A stretch of DNA of 64,000 nucleotides from Palsa-1439 sp050015495 (lineage in GTDB: Bacteria; Verrucomicrobiota; Verrucomicrobiia; Palsa-1439). Location: the NCBI GenBank assembly GCA_050015495.1, contig JBEKBH010000007.1, positions 62,001 to 126,000 on the forward strand. Reading direction: 5' to 3'. Shown here in pieces: positions 25,080 to 34,645 of this stretch (positions are counted from its first letter, which is position 1; every line of letters begins with the position of its first letter). Both the position numbers and the translations under genes were made by a program. Under the pieces are notes generated by a model. That model saw only the letters and a list, made by a program, of their open reading frames with translations, was not told where the DNA came from and searched no databases.

Positions 25080-26444
25080 TCAAAAGCCCCTCGCCTTCGC
25101 GAGTTTCTTGTCGATGTCGGCGGTCTTGGCCTGCTCTTTCAACCAGAAATCTGGATTCGCCAGCGCGCGGAGTTCATTGATCCCCTTCCCTTGCTGCTCG
25201 ACCCATGTGTAGTACTTCTGGTTGTGCCAGCGCGACCGATGGAACTTCGTGCCTTCCTGCACCCAATCGCTCACATCGGTCTTGCGGAATATGTCCACGC
25301 GCCGTTTCGCTTCGTCCTTCGTCATCTTGCCCATGGTCTTGTTGAGCCGCTGCATCACGGACGGATACCGGTCGAAACCATCGGTTGCAATGGTGACGAC
25401 GTTCTGTCCCTTGCCTGCCTGGATGACCTTCGCCGTCTTGATCGCGCCGAGGATATTGCAGACCGAGCTGATGCCAAACGTGTCCACGAACGCCTCCGCC
25501 ACCTCCGGCTTCACCCCTTCGCCGAGAAGCACGTCAGTCCCTTCTTGCAGGAGTTGCAGCCCCTTCAAACATTGCTGGTCGTCGATGCAAATCAGCCAGT
25601 CCATGTTCAACACGTTGTGAATCCACGTGACGTGCTTGTCGCCGATGCCTTCGATGGCGTGCGCGCCAAACCCCGCGTCGTACAACGTCGGGCATTGGAT
25701 CGGCTCCAACCCGACGATCCGGCAATCGGGGAACTGTTGCTTCAGGAAATCGCCCGCGGCAATCGTCCCCGCCGATCCCATCGCCGACACGAACGCCGCC
25801 ACCTTGCCGTTGCCGACCCCCTTTACCACTTCCTGCGCCGCGTGACCGGTCACGTCGTAATGGAACCGATAATTGCCGAACTCGGCGAACTGGTTGAGAA
25901 TTTTGTTCTTCGCGTCGCGCCGGAGTTCGTTGACCTTGTCGTAAATCTCTTTGACGTTGCTCTCGCTGCCCGGCGTCTTGACGACTTGCGCGCCGTACGA
26001 CTCGATCTTCTGGAACCGCTCGGCGCTCATCTCGGCGGGAAGCACTACCAGCGAGTCGTAGTTCATCCGCGGCCCGACCCACGCGCCGCCGATGCCGTAA
26101 TTGCCCGTCGACGGGAACACGAGCCGATCGCGTCCCGGCTGCAATTCGCCCGCAAGCTGCTTTTCGATGAGGCAACTGTACGCCGGGCCGACCTTGTGCG
26201 CGCCCGTCGGGAAATGCCGCGCGATCATCACCACGATATTCGCGTCCACGCCCGTCAACTCGCGCGGCAACACCAGATGCGGGATGCCGAAGTCGTCCTG
26301 TTTCCACGTGATGTTGAACAGATTGACCGGATGCAGCGGGTCCTTCCGCTTTTTCTCCAACGCTTGCTTGCGCACGTCCGCCTTGATCCGTGACGGATCA
26401 CGCATCTCGGCAAACGTCGGTCCATAAACGAAGTCGGTTCTCAT
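25080..26444 (-). CDS. Fold-type II PLP-dependent enzyme, unknown substrate
   Basis: A 454-residue enzyme of the tryptophan synthase beta/cysteine synthase fold. The likely PLP lysine is K84 in FPTGAHKVGPAY, followed by FPSTGNYGIGGAWVG and the phosphate loop AMGSAGTIAAGDF. It is related to cysteine-synthase-like proteins but is longer and lacks the motifs of YgeX or CysK that would fix the substrate. It is divergent from the YgfK-like gene with 128 bp between, which suggests joint control. An in-frame start 36 bp upstream (26480) is possible; the ATG at 26444 begins at the conserved part. Confidence 0.75.
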   Translation of the reverse strand: MRTDFVYGPTFAEMRDPSRIKADVRKQALEKKRKDPLHPVNLFNITWKQDDFGIPHLVLPRELTGVDANIVVMIARHFPTGAHKVGPAYSCLIEKQLAGELQPGRDRLVFPSTGNYGIGGAWVGPRMNYDSLVVLPAEMSAERFQKIESYGAQVVKTPGSESNVKEIYDKVNELRRDAKNKILNQFAEFGNYRFHYDVTGHAAQEVVKGVGNGKVAAFVSAMGSAGTIAAGDFLKQQFPDCRIVGLEPIQCPTLYDAGFGAHAIEGIGDKHVTWIHNVLNMDWLICIDDQQCLKGLQLLQEGTDVLLGEGVKPEVAEAFVDTFGISSVCNILGAIKTAKVIQAGKGQNVVTIATDGFDRYPSVMQRLNKTMGKMTKDEAKRRVDIFRKTDVSDWVQEGTKFHRSRWHNQKYYTWVEQQGKGINELRALANPDFWLKEQAKTADIDKKLAKARGF

Positions 26445-26572
26445 AGAAATTTTCCCAGTGTCCGCAAGCCCGGTGTCCATAAGTTGAGTCGGGCAACGTC
26501 AAGAACTTCACACCAAGTTTACGCTAGACTACGGCAGGGGAAACCGTAAAGTCAATTGACAGAATCGACCCT

Positions 26573-28573
26573 ATGGCGGATTTGCATTCAGTGCCGTTTT
26601 CCGATCTCGTCAAACGCATGTTCCTCGAACCGGAACGGCAGGAGACCATCTTCGATCTGCCATTGAAGAAGTGTTACCGGCCCGATCCGACCCTGGACAC
26701 GAGCGTCAAGTTTCACGGGAGAGTCGCGGCCACACCCGTTGGTCCCGCCGCCGGTCCACAAACGCAGATGGCGCAAAACATCGTCCTCAGTTGGCTCGGC
26801 GGGTCGCGCATCCTCGAATTGAAAACCGTCCAGATCGACGACCACTTGGTCATCAATCGCCCGTGCATCGACATGACCAATGTGGGCTACAACATTGAAT
26901 TCTCGCAGGAACTGCGGTTGCACGAGTCCATCCACGAGTACGTGGCCGGGATGATGCTCGTCGAAATGCTCAAGGCCAGCAACCTCCTGGAGTTCGCTCC
27001 GAGCCGGTTCGACAAGACGTCGACGATCTACGATTTCAGCCTCGGGTACGATCTGGCCGGGATTTCCAGCAAATCTATCCGCGCGTTCATCGCCAGTCTG
27101 CGCAATGCCAAAAAGCATATCGACAAGTTGCGCATGGAAATCCCCGACCGCTGGAAACAGTACCGGGACCTGCCCTACCCCGACGAGATTTCCCGGACCG
27201 TCACACTTTCGACGTTCCACAACTGCCCGCCGACCGAAATCGAAAAGATCTGTAATTTTCTACTGACCGAGATCGGGATGGATGTGGTGGTGAAGATGAA
27301 TCCCACGATGCTCGGCCTCGATGAATTGAATCACCTGTTGCACGAGCGGCTCGGGTTCCAAGACATTCAGGTCAACAAGAAGGCCATCGACGCCGGCCTG
27401 AAATTTGATGAAGGCATGGAGATGATGCGCCGGTTGCAAGAGACGGGACGGAAACTTGGTCTGGGTGTCGGCGTGAAGTTCAGCAATACGCTCGAAGTCG
27501 TTAATCACAAGACGTTCTTCCCCAAAGACCAGATCATGTATCTCAGCGGCGCGCCGCTGCACGTGATCACCCTGCGGCTCGTCGAGCGCTGGCGGCAAAA
27601 GTTCGGCCCCGATTGCCCGATTAGCTTTTCGGCGGGCGTGGACAAACATAATTTCGCCAATTGCGTAGCCTGTGGATTTGTTCCCATCACCACATGCTCT
27701 GACCTCTTGAAAGTCGGGGGGTACGGCCGGCTCTTCGAGTATCTGAAGAACCTTGAACAGGAGATGAAGACGCTCGGGGTCGCCAACATCGGCGAGTTCA
27801 TCCTGAAACGCGAAGGGAATGAGCAGGCCGCGTTGGAACACGCGAAGGGTCATCGCGACGTCGCCATCAGCCACGCCGGCCTTCTCAACACCGGCTCGAT
27901 CTGGAGCCGCACCGTGACGGATCAGCGCTACACCTTCGACAAGAACCGGGCGGTCCCCAGGCGGATCGACTCGCACTTGTGGTTGTACGACTGCATCAGT
28001 TGCGATAAGTGCATTCCCGTCTGCCCGAACGACGCGAATTTCTATTACGAAGTCGAGCCGACCACCATCGAGTTCACCAATTACACCTGGACTACGGGCG
28101 GCCTGAAGCCCGACGACAGCGGCACGTTGAAGATCGAGCAGAAACACCAGATTGCCAATTTCGCCGATTGGTGCAACGAGTGCGGCAACTGCGATACGTT
28201 CTGCCCCGAGTATGGCGGGCCGTTCATTCAGAAGCCGAACTTCTTCATCGACCGCGTCACGTGGCTCGACAACGCCAAGCGCGACGGATTCTACATCACG
28301 AAGACCAACGGACTCTCCCAGATTGTGGGTCGGATCGAGGGCAAGGTCTACTCGCTGGTTGTCGATGAGCACCATGGCCGGGCCGTCTACAACGACGGGG
28401 CATTGGAGGTGAGTTTTGACACGGGCACGCACAAAATTGTGAACGTGAAGCCGCTGGCGACCGACGTTCCCACTCACCGGATCGACCTCAAAAACTACCA
28501 TACCCTGCGCATTTTGCTGGCCGGCATGCTGAATCCGAGCCGCATTCATCCTGTAAACGCCGCGCATTTATGA
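26573..28573 (+). CDS. Short YgfK-like iron-sulfur protein lacking the flavin domain
   Basis: A 666-residue protein. Residues 1-450 match the N-terminal TIM-barrel-like region of E. coli YgfK: TPVGPAAGPQTQMAQNIVLSW, LELKTVQI, TLSTFHNCPPTEIE and KMNPTMLG. It then goes directly to the ferredoxin part of YgfK, C474/C477/C480/C484 and C534/C537/C540/C544 (CNECGNC...FCPEYGGPF). The roughly 400-residue glutamate-synthase-like FAD/NAD domain between these in YgfK is absent, so electrons must come from a separate partner. YgfK is called a putative selenate reductase and sits beside purine genes in E. coli; the true reaction is unknown. Confidence 0.82.
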   Translation: MADLHSVPFSDLVKRMFLEPERQETIFDLPLKKCYRPDPTLDTSVKFHGRVAATPVGPAAGPQTQMAQNIVLSWLGGSRILELKTVQIDDHLVINRPCIDMTNVGYNIEFSQELRLHESIHEYVAGMMLVEMLKASNLLEFAPSRFDKTSTIYDFSLGYDLAGISSKSIRAFIASLRNAKKHIDKLRMEIPDRWKQYRDLPYPDEISRTVTLSTFHNCPPTEIEKICNFLLTEIGMDVVVKMNPTMLGLDELNHLLHERLGFQDIQVNKKAIDAGLKFDEGMEMMRRLQETGRKLGLGVGVKFSNTLEVVNHKTFFPKDQIMYLSGAPLHVITLRLVERWRQKFGPDCPISFSAGVDKHNFANCVACGFVPITTCSDLLKVGGYGRLFEYLKNLEQEMKTLGVANIGEFILKREGNEQAALEHAKGHRDVAISHAGLLNTGSIWSRTVTDQRYTFDKNRAVPRRIDSHLWLYDCISCDKCIPVCPNDANFYYEVEPTTIEFTNYTWTTGGLKPDDSGTLKIEQKHQIANFADWCNECGNCDTFCPEYGGPFIQKPNFFIDRVTWLDNAKRDGFYITKTNGLSQIVGRIEGKVYSLVVDEHHGRAVYNDGALEVSFDTGTHKIVNVKPLATDVPTHRIDLKNYHTLRILLAGMLNPSRIHPVNAAHL

Positions 28574-28631
28574 ACAACGGCTGGATTTCAAGCATGGGAC
28601 TTGCTATTTCTTACGGGGTCACGCGCGAACT

Positions 28632-29912
28632 ATGAAAAAGATTGAGGGTACTGTTGCGGTTGTCGGCCTCGGCTATGTCGGCCTGCCGTTGGCCGTGTCG
28701 CTCGCTCGCCACATTCCCGTGGTCGGGTTCGACATCAACACGCGCCGCGTCGAGGAACTTCAACGGGGAATCGATCGCACGGGCGAGACCCTCGGAGGCG
28801 ACCTCAAGTCGCCGAATATCCGGTTCACGACGGACGCGAAACAACTGCGCGGGTGCAAGTACATCGTCGTCGCCGTTCCGACGCCTGTGGACCGCGCGAA
28901 CGTCCCTGACCTCGAACCGGTCATCAGCGCCACGCGCATCGTGGGTGAAAACCTGGGCAAAGGTTCCATCGTCATTTTTGAAAGCACGGTCTACCCGGGC
29001 GTCACCGAGGAAGTCTGCCTGCCCATTCTCGAAGAAAAGTCCGGGCTCAAGCTCGGCGATTTCAAAATCGGCTACTCGCCGGAGCGGATCAACCCCGGCG
29101 ATCACGAGCACACTGTCGACAAGGTCGTGAAGATCGTCAGCGGCTGCGACGCCGAGACATTGGAAGAAGTCAGCGCGCTGTATTCGCTCGTCGCCAAGAG
29201 CGTGTTTCACGCGTCCAGCATCGCCACCGCCGAGGCCGCCAAGGTCATCGAAAACATCCAGCGCGACCTGAACATCGCGCTCATGAACGAGCTGTCCCTG
29301 ATCTTCTCGCGTCTTGGCCTCAACACCGACGAGGTCCTCGCCGCGGCGGGCACGAAGTGGAACTTCCACAAGTATCATCCCGGCCTCGTGGGCGGGCATT
29401 GTATCGGCGTCGACCCGTACTACCTCACCTATCGCGCCCAGCAATTCGGTTATCACCCACAGGTCATCCTGGCGGGGCGGCAGATTAACGATTCCATGCC
29501 GATTCACGTTGGCGAGATGGTCATCAAGGGCATCAGCCACGTCGGCAAACCGATCAAGGGCGCGACGGTGGTGATCCTCGGGCTGACATTCAAGGAGAAC
29601 GTGCCCGACATTCGCAACAGCAAGGTCCACGACACGATCACGTACCTTCAGGGGTTCGGCATCAAAGTGCTCGGTTGCGACCCGTTGCTGTCGGCCGACA
29701 TCGTCCGCAAGTATTTCGGTATCGAAAACGTCGAGTTCGACAAGGTGCCGAAATGCGACTGCGTCCTCGTCGCGAACAAGCACAGCGCCTTTCGCTCGCT
29801 CACGATCGATCAACTCAAGGCCAGGATGTCACCGCCCGTCCTGATCGACATCAAGAACCTCTTTGACCGCAAAGCCGCCGAGAGCGCCGGGTTCTATTAC
29901 CGGAGTTTGTAA
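28632..29912 (+). CDS. UDP-sugar 6-dehydrogenase (WbpA/TviB type)
   Basis: A 426-residue nucleotide-sugar dehydrogenase. Rossmann GLGYVGLPLA is at 12-21, VPTPVD near 82-87, ESTVYPG near 117-123, and the catalytic cysteine C257 is in GGHCIGVDPYYL. The long middle and the FKENVPDIRNS segment fit the UDP-N-acetylhexosamine dehydrogenases (WbpA, TviB) rather than UDP-glucose dehydrogenase. It oxidises the C6 alcohol to a uronic acid for surface polysaccharides. No polysaccharide cluster surrounds it. Confidence 0.85.
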   Translation: MKKIEGTVAVVGLGYVGLPLAVSLARHIPVVGFDINTRRVEELQRGIDRTGETLGGDLKSPNIRFTTDAKQLRGCKYIVVAVPTPVDRANVPDLEPVISATRIVGENLGKGSIVIFESTVYPGVTEEVCLPILEEKSGLKLGDFKIGYSPERINPGDHEHTVDKVVKIVSGCDAETLEEVSALYSLVAKSVFHASSIATAEAAKVIENIQRDLNIALMNELSLIFSRLGLNTDEVLAAAGTKWNFHKYHPGLVGGHCIGVDPYYLTYRAQQFGYHPQVILAGRQINDSMPIHVGEMVIKGISHVGKPIKGATVVILGLTFKENVPDIRNSKVHDTITYLQGFGIKVLGCDPLLSADIVRKYFGIENVEFDKVPKCDCVLVANKHSAFRSLTIDQLKARMSPPVLIDIKNLFDRKAAESAGFYYRSL

Positions 29913-29957
29913 GGCGCTGGTCGCAACCCCGTCTGTCTTCTGCTAAAATCGCCTCGT

Positions 29958-30731
29958 ATGGGCGAATTGGCGACCAATCCTACCCGACGCTTTTCCAGTC
30001 GCGTCGAGAATTACATCAAGTACCGCCCGGGCTATCCGTCGGCGGTGATTGACACGCTGGCGAGCGAATGCGGGCTGATGAAGAAATCCGTCATCGCCGA
30101 CGTCGGATCGGGGACGGGTATCCTGAGCGAGTTGTTCCTGAAACACGGGAATCCCGTGTTCGGGGTCGAGCCGAATCGCGAGATGCGCGAGGCGGGCGAA
30201 CGATTGCTGAAACAATATCCCAACTTCACGAGTGTCAACGGCGCCGCGGAGGCGACGACGCTGGCGGATCGTTCGGTGGACTTTATCACGGCGGGCCAGG
30301 CGTTCCATTGGTTCGACCGCGGACCGACACGCAACGAGTTCGCGCGCATTTTACGGACGGACGGCTGGGTCGTGCTGATCTGGAACGACCGACAAACCGA
30401 CGCGTCCCCGTTCCTGCGCGAGTACGAGGAATTGCTCCAGAAGTACGGTACGGACTACAAACAGGTGAACCACCGAAACATCGACATCGAGGCGATCACT
30501 GCGTTCTTCGCTCCGCAGTCATTCACACGGCGGGAATTCGAGAGTCAGCAGGTCTTTGACCTGGAAGGACTGACGGGCCGTCTGCTGTCCTCGTCCTATG
30601 CGCCCGAGCCGGGCCACCCGAACCATCCGCCCATGATCGATGCCGTGCGCGCCATTTTCGACAAACATCAGATCGACGGTCGGGTGGAATTCACGTATAC
30701 GACGATGATGTACTTCGGACATCTTCGCTAA
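29958..30731 (+). CDS. Class I SAM-dependent methyltransferase
   Basis: A 257-residue methyltransferase with SAM motif I VIADVGSGTGILSE (about 46-59), the acidic end of strand 2 (VFGVEPN), and AEATTLADRSVDFITAGQAFHWFD, typical of the UbiE/TAM-like families acting on small molecules. The N-terminal PTRRFSSRVENYIKYRPGYP is a known family opening. The substrate is unknown. It follows the dehydrogenase by 45 bp and converges on the gene at 30744. Confidence 0.82.
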   Translation: MGELATNPTRRFSSRVENYIKYRPGYPSAVIDTLASECGLMKKSVIADVGSGTGILSELFLKHGNPVFGVEPNREMREAGERLLKQYPNFTSVNGAAEATTLADRSVDFITAGQAFHWFDRGPTRNEFARILRTDGWVVLIWNDRQTDASPFLREYEELLQKYGTDYKQVNHRNIDIEAITAFFAPQSFTRREFESQQVFDLEGLTGRLLSSSYAPEPGHPNHPPMIDAVRAIFDKHQIDGRVEFTYTTMMYFGHLR

Positions 30732-30743
30732 CGCGAGCTACTC

Positions 30744-31433
30744 CTACATCTTGTAGCGCGATGGACGGTGGGCAATCTTGTCGGGCGCCTTCGGCAGCGG
30801 CACGCCATCGCGCACGATGGTTTCGAGCACGGTGATGCGTTCCTCCGCCAACTTGGCCTGTTTCGTGCCGGGAACTTTCTCGCGCAATTGTCTCATCACG
30901 TCCAGCGCTCGCGCCGGGTCCTGCAGGGTAAGCTGGTAGAAATCGGCCAATCGCCCCGCCGCAAGCGCCGTGGAATCTTCTCCCCGGCCCTTCCCGAGCG
31001 CCGAGAGCAATTCGAGTTCGGCGAGTTTCACGTCGTTCAGGTGTTTGACCGCCAGCTCCGCGATGCGCAAGTGCGGATAAATATCGTCGGGATGTTTAGT
31101 GATCACCTTGCGATATTCGTCGATGGCCTCTTGATACCTACCCTTCTTGGCTTGCGCCTCGGCCGTGCTGTATTCGGGCACGATTTGAAAATTTGCGTCG
31201 CTCGGCATGAAAAGGGAATTTCCAATTCTCTCGCCGAAGCTCCCGATAAGCGGCCAGCCAAACAGACCAAACAGGATAAGGGCGTAGAATATCACGACTG
31301 CCATCTGAAAGAACCTGTCCAACGCGGAAAACCCTTGGCCACCGCCCGGGAAAGCGAATCTCAATAGAAAAAAGCCCAGGATAAGCGCGATCGCTATCCG
31401 AATCGCCACACTGACCCATCGTTTGAGTTCCAT
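30744..31433 (-). CDS. Membrane-anchored TPR-like protein
   Basis: A 229-residue protein with two N-terminal membrane helices (about 8-26 and 42-62), then a tetratricopeptide-like region (AEAQAKKGRYQEAIDEYRKVITKHPDDIYPHLRIAELA, 90-128) and further helical repeats with ALDVMRQLREKVPGT. Such proteins act as scaffolds in envelope complexes. GAGGAG precedes the ATG at 31433. It is 13 bp after tatD on the minus strand. Confidence 0.72.
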   Translation of the reverse strand: MELKRWVSVAIRIAIALILGFFLLRFAFPGGGQGFSALDRFFQMAVVIFYALILFGLFGWPLIGSFGERIGNSLFMPSDANFQIVPEYSTAEAQAKKGRYQEAIDEYRKVITKHPDDIYPHLRIAELAVKHLNDVKLAELELLSALGKGRGEDSTALAAGRLADFYQLTLQDPARALDVMRQLREKVPGTKQAKLAEERITVLETIVRDGVPLPKAPDKIAHRPSRYKM

Positions 31434-31446
31434 CGGTGGTCTCCTC

Positions 31447-32241
31447 TCAAGGTAGTTGAAACAATTGGCGGGCGTTCTCCGTCGTCGTGCGCGCCACTTC
31501 TTCGACGGTCACGCCTTTCACTTCCGCCAGCACCTGGGCGATGAGCGGCACGTAGGCCGGCTCGTTACGTTTCCCGCGATGCGGCACGGGCGCGAGGTAC
31601 GGCGCATCGGTCTCCAACATCACACAGTCGAGAGACACTTTCTTGGCCACCTCGCGCAGCGGAGCGGCGTTCTTGAAGGTCAGGATGCCCGTGTAACTGA
31701 TTAGCAGCCCGATCTCGATACAATCGAACGCGAATTTCTCGCTGCCGGAAAAGCAATGCATCACGCCCCACGGATGACGGTCCTTGGGCAAGCCTTCGGC
31801 GTGCGCCCGGAGGATTTCGAGAATGTCCTGCTCGGCGGAACGATTGTGAATGACCACGGGCAAGTGCCGCTGTTTCGCCAACGCAAGCTGCGCCCAGAAG
31901 AGGTCGGCCTGCTGCTGACGCAACGCCATGTCGGTCTGCGCCTCCCGAAAATAATCCAAGCCCGTCTCACCGATGGCCACGACCTTGGGCTCGACCGCCA
32001 GCAGGGACAGTTCTTTCATGTCGCAAAGGGTGACTTTCGGCACCTCGCCGGGATGCAGGCCGACGGCGGCGTGAACCCCGTCGAATTGGCGGGCGATATC
32101 CAGGGTCTTCCGCGCCGACTCCAGATCCGTCGCGATGCTGACGATCTGGGTGACCCGGGCGGCCTGCGCGCGCTCGACCACCTGCGGGAGTTCCTCACCG
32201 AAGTCGGGATAACACAGATGCGCGTGCGTATCGATGAACAT
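31447..32241 (-). CDS. tatD: TatD-family metal-dependent hydrolase
   Basis: A 264-residue TatD deoxyribonuclease-like enzyme of the amidohydrolase fold. The metal ligands are visible: H6 and H8 (FIDTHAHLCYP), the glutamate of AIGETGLDYF, the His of VIHNRSAEQD, the His of GVMHCFSGS, and the Asp of LETDAPYLAP. It probably trims 3' ends of DNA or acts as a D-aminoacyl-tRNA or repair nuclease, as debated for the family. Confidence 0.9.
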   Translation of the reverse strand: MFIDTHAHLCYPDFGEELPQVVERAQAARVTQIVSIATDLESARKTLDIARQFDGVHAAVGLHPGEVPKVTLCDMKELSLLAVEPKVVAIGETGLDYFREAQTDMALRQQQADLFWAQLALAKQRHLPVVIHNRSAEQDILEILRAHAEGLPKDRHPWGVMHCFSGSEKFAFDCIEIGLLISYTGILTFKNAAPLREVAKKVSLDCVMLETDAPYLAPVPHRGKRNEPAYVPLIAQVLAEVKGVTVEEVARTTTENARQLFQLP

Positions 32242-32329
32242 GATGCTCGAAACGGCTCCGCTGCTTGTTTATCACTCGCGCGACAGCGAGTCCAACGCGA
32301 ATTGCACGGGGAATCGGCATCGTGGTCGG

Positions 32330-32893
32330 CTAGAACTGCACTTTCGGCGCTTCGCGTTCGGCGCCGGGCGGCACACCGAAGAATTCACGGGACTGGAACT
32401 TGAACAAGGTCGCCACGGTATTGGCGGGGAACACTTGCAAGGCGTTGTTGAGGGCGAGCACGGCGTCGTTGTATTGCGAGCGGCACTGGGCGATGTAGTC
32501 CTCGGTGGTGGCCAACTCGGTCTGAAGCGACAGGAAGCCCTGATTAGCCTTGAGTTCGGGGTAGGCCTCGGCAATGGCGAATACGGACTTGATCGCGCCG
32601 GTGAGCGCGTTTTCGGCTTGCATCCGGGCTTGCGGTCCCACCGCATTCATGGCGGCATTGCGCGCCTTCACAGTATTTTCGAACGTTTGTCGCTCGTGGG
32701 TCGCGTAGCCTTTTACGGTCTCGACGAGGTTGGGAATCAAATCGCTGCGGCGTTTCAGTTGGGTGTCGGTCTGAGCCCAGGCGTTATCGACCAGATTGCG
32801 GGTCGAGACCAGGCCGTTGTAGACGCTCACCACCCACAAGGGCACGCCGAGCAGGATTACCGCCAGAATTAGCAATGGTAGTATCACATTCAC
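32330..32893 (-). CDS. LemA-family protein
   Basis: A protein of about 187 residues with one N-terminal membrane helix (LPLLILAVILLGVPLWVVSVY) and the LemA signature: YNGLVSTRNLVDNAWAQTDTQLKRRSDLIPNLVETVKGYATHE, then helical AYPELKANQGFLSLQTELATTEDYIAQCRSQYNDAV. It forms an extended helical bundle outside the membrane; the physiological role is poorly known. The start is uncertain: GTG at 32893 is used, GTG at 32887 is also possible. Confidence 0.88.
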   Translation of the reverse strand: MNVILPLLILAVILLGVPLWVVSVYNGLVSTRNLVDNAWAQTDTQLKRRSDLIPNLVETVKGYATHERQTFENTVKARNAAMNAVGPQARMQAENALTGAIKSVFAIAEAYPELKANQGFLSLQTELATTEDYIAQCRSQYNDAVLALNNALQVFPANTVATLFKFQSREFFGVPPGAEREAPKVQF

Positions 32894-32941
32894 AGGAGCT
32901 TGCCCGTCGACGCGACCTGATAACAAAGGCGCAGGGGCTTG

Positions 32942-34645
32942 TCACTTCTTTTCCGGTTGGCCAGTTTCCTTGGGCGGCGGGGCTGTCAACTCATCAATCC
33001 TGGACTGGAAGGACTTCACTTTCGCATCGTCACCAAGCGCACCCGCCAGGTCGCGAGCGTGGGTGCAGAACGCCACCACGTTGTGGTTCGACGGATAGGA
33101 TGAGACGAGGTTTTCGTACACGGCCAATGCGTGGAGGATCTGACGGTTTGCTTCATAGGCGGCAGCCACCTTGGTGGCCACTCGAATGTGATGGTAGGGG
33201 TTACCCATTTTCTCGTCGGCTTGGGAGTACGCTTCGACGGCGCCCGTTTCCTGGTGCGCGGCGTGCAGCAGGTCGCCCAGTTTTTCAAAGAGAACCTCGC
33301 TGTGCAATGTCTTCGCTTTGGACCGGCAAAGGTCCTCGGCCATTGAGGATTGGCTCTGGGTCATCAGCAGGTTCACCTTGCGCAGGTACGCCCATTCGAT
33401 GTCCGGCTGGTGGTCGGCCTCGAGACGCTGGATCTGCTCGTCCAATGACGCGGCAAAGGGACGATAGAGCGGATCGCCGACGAACGTCGTCTGCCAACTC
33501 AGCGCAGGCTCGCTGTAATAGCCGGCTTCCAAGAACGTCGCGCCGTCCAGCAATCGCTGAAAGAACATATCGATGTGCGGTGTGAGTCCAAGATACGGCT
33601 CGAAGACGTTGCCCATGGTAGCCGCCGCGCCCTTGGCCAGCAATGGCCCGACCCAATATGCCGTCCGCGTCCGCACGCTCGCGCCGCTGGACGAGTGGAG
33701 GTGGTACGCGAGTGCCCCGGTGCGGAAATGAAAATCCGGGCGGACAAATGGACCGCAAACGTTGGGCGCGTACCAGCCCGCGTAAATGGCGACGTCGGTC
33801 ATGGGATAATCCTGATCGAATGTCTCGGGTCGATCGTCATAATCACATTCGTACCCCGCATCGCGACAGGCGCGATACGCCCCACGAATCCAATCGTCCC
33901 CTTCCACGTACACACTGTCATGCGTGCCCCTCCAATCGAAGTAGGCGCGACCGTGCACGCCGTATCGCTCGGCGGTCAACGCGTCATCGATCATCCGACG
34001 CACGGTTTGCGGATCGGGGCCATCCAAGCGACCGACCAGCAACATCGTCCTGTTGAGAGGCGCTTCGAAGCGCGTCGAGGCGCTTCCGAAGAATGGGTTC
34101 TTCAAGAACCCGGTAATGGGCGCGCCGGGGTTCGGCAACGTCGCCAGTTCGCTTTCGACGGAGGCGTCGTTGCGACGAAATCCCTCGGGTGCATTCTCGG
34201 GCACGCTCTCCGCCACGTTCGGATCGTTCTCGATCCGCAGCGGCACGCCGTACATCAGCACGATACAGGACACTTTTGTGCTGACTGTTCCCAAACCCGG
34301 AATTTTTCCAAGGACTGAATCGAAAATCGTCTTGGGTTCCTGGTGGATCAACCCTCCGCGAACCAGGAACTCCCCGATCGGGTCGCGGATCTTCTGGTTG
34401 TATTCGGCGCGTGTGATTGTTTCGGACGCGCGGACGTCGATTTCACAGATTTGGCTGCTGGGCACACCCCGTCTCAGCGCGTAATAATCGGCCAGCGGCC
34501 GGCTGTCGGGGTCTTCCACGTTGTAGACGATCACCACGGCCTTCGCCGCGTCGTCGTTGGCCCGCACAGCGCGAACGGCCGCCAGAAGCGCCGCCGCTAC
34601 CAGGAATCCGATTCTCGCTTCACGCCAGGAGGCGCACATCGCCAT
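32942..34645 (-). CDS. TIGR03790-family secreted protein, unknown
   Basis: A 567-residue protein with a signal peptide (residues 1-29) and the core of the TIGR03790 family: VVIVYNVEDPDSRPLADYYALRRGVP, LMYGVPLRI, and TMGNVFEPYLGLTPHIDMFFQRLLDGATFLEAGYYSEPALSWQT. This single-copy family has a patchy spread over Cyanobacteria, Verrucomicrobia, Acidobacteria and Planctomycetes and has no known function. The C-terminal 130 residues add helical repeats. Its 5' end overlaps the 3' end of the phnP-like gene by 26 bp, so the two are one transcript. A second start two codons in is possible. Confidence 0.8.
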   Translation of the reverse strand: MAMCASWREARIGFLVAAALLAAVRAVRANDDAAKAVVIVYNVEDPDSRPLADYYALRRGVPSSQICEIDVRASETITRAEYNQKIRDPIGEFLVRGGLIHQEPKTIFDSVLGKIPGLGTVSTKVSCIVLMYGVPLRIENDPNVAESVPENAPEGFRRNDASVESELATLPNPGAPITGFLKNPFFGSASTRFEAPLNRTMLLVGRLDGPDPQTVRRMIDDALTAERYGVHGRAYFDWRGTHDSVYVEGDDWIRGAYRACRDAGYECDYDDRPETFDQDYPMTDVAIYAGWYAPNVCGPFVRPDFHFRTGALAYHLHSSSGASVRTRTAYWVGPLLAKGAAATMGNVFEPYLGLTPHIDMFFQRLLDGATFLEAGYYSEPALSWQTTFVGDPLYRPFAASLDEQIQRLEADHQPDIEWAYLRKVNLLMTQSQSSMAEDLCRSKAKTLHSEVLFEKLGDLLHAAHQETGAVEAYSQADEKMGNPYHHIRVATKVAAAYEANRQILHALAVYENLVSSYPSNHNVVAFCTHARDLAGALGDDAKVKSFQSRIDELTAPPPKETGQPEKK

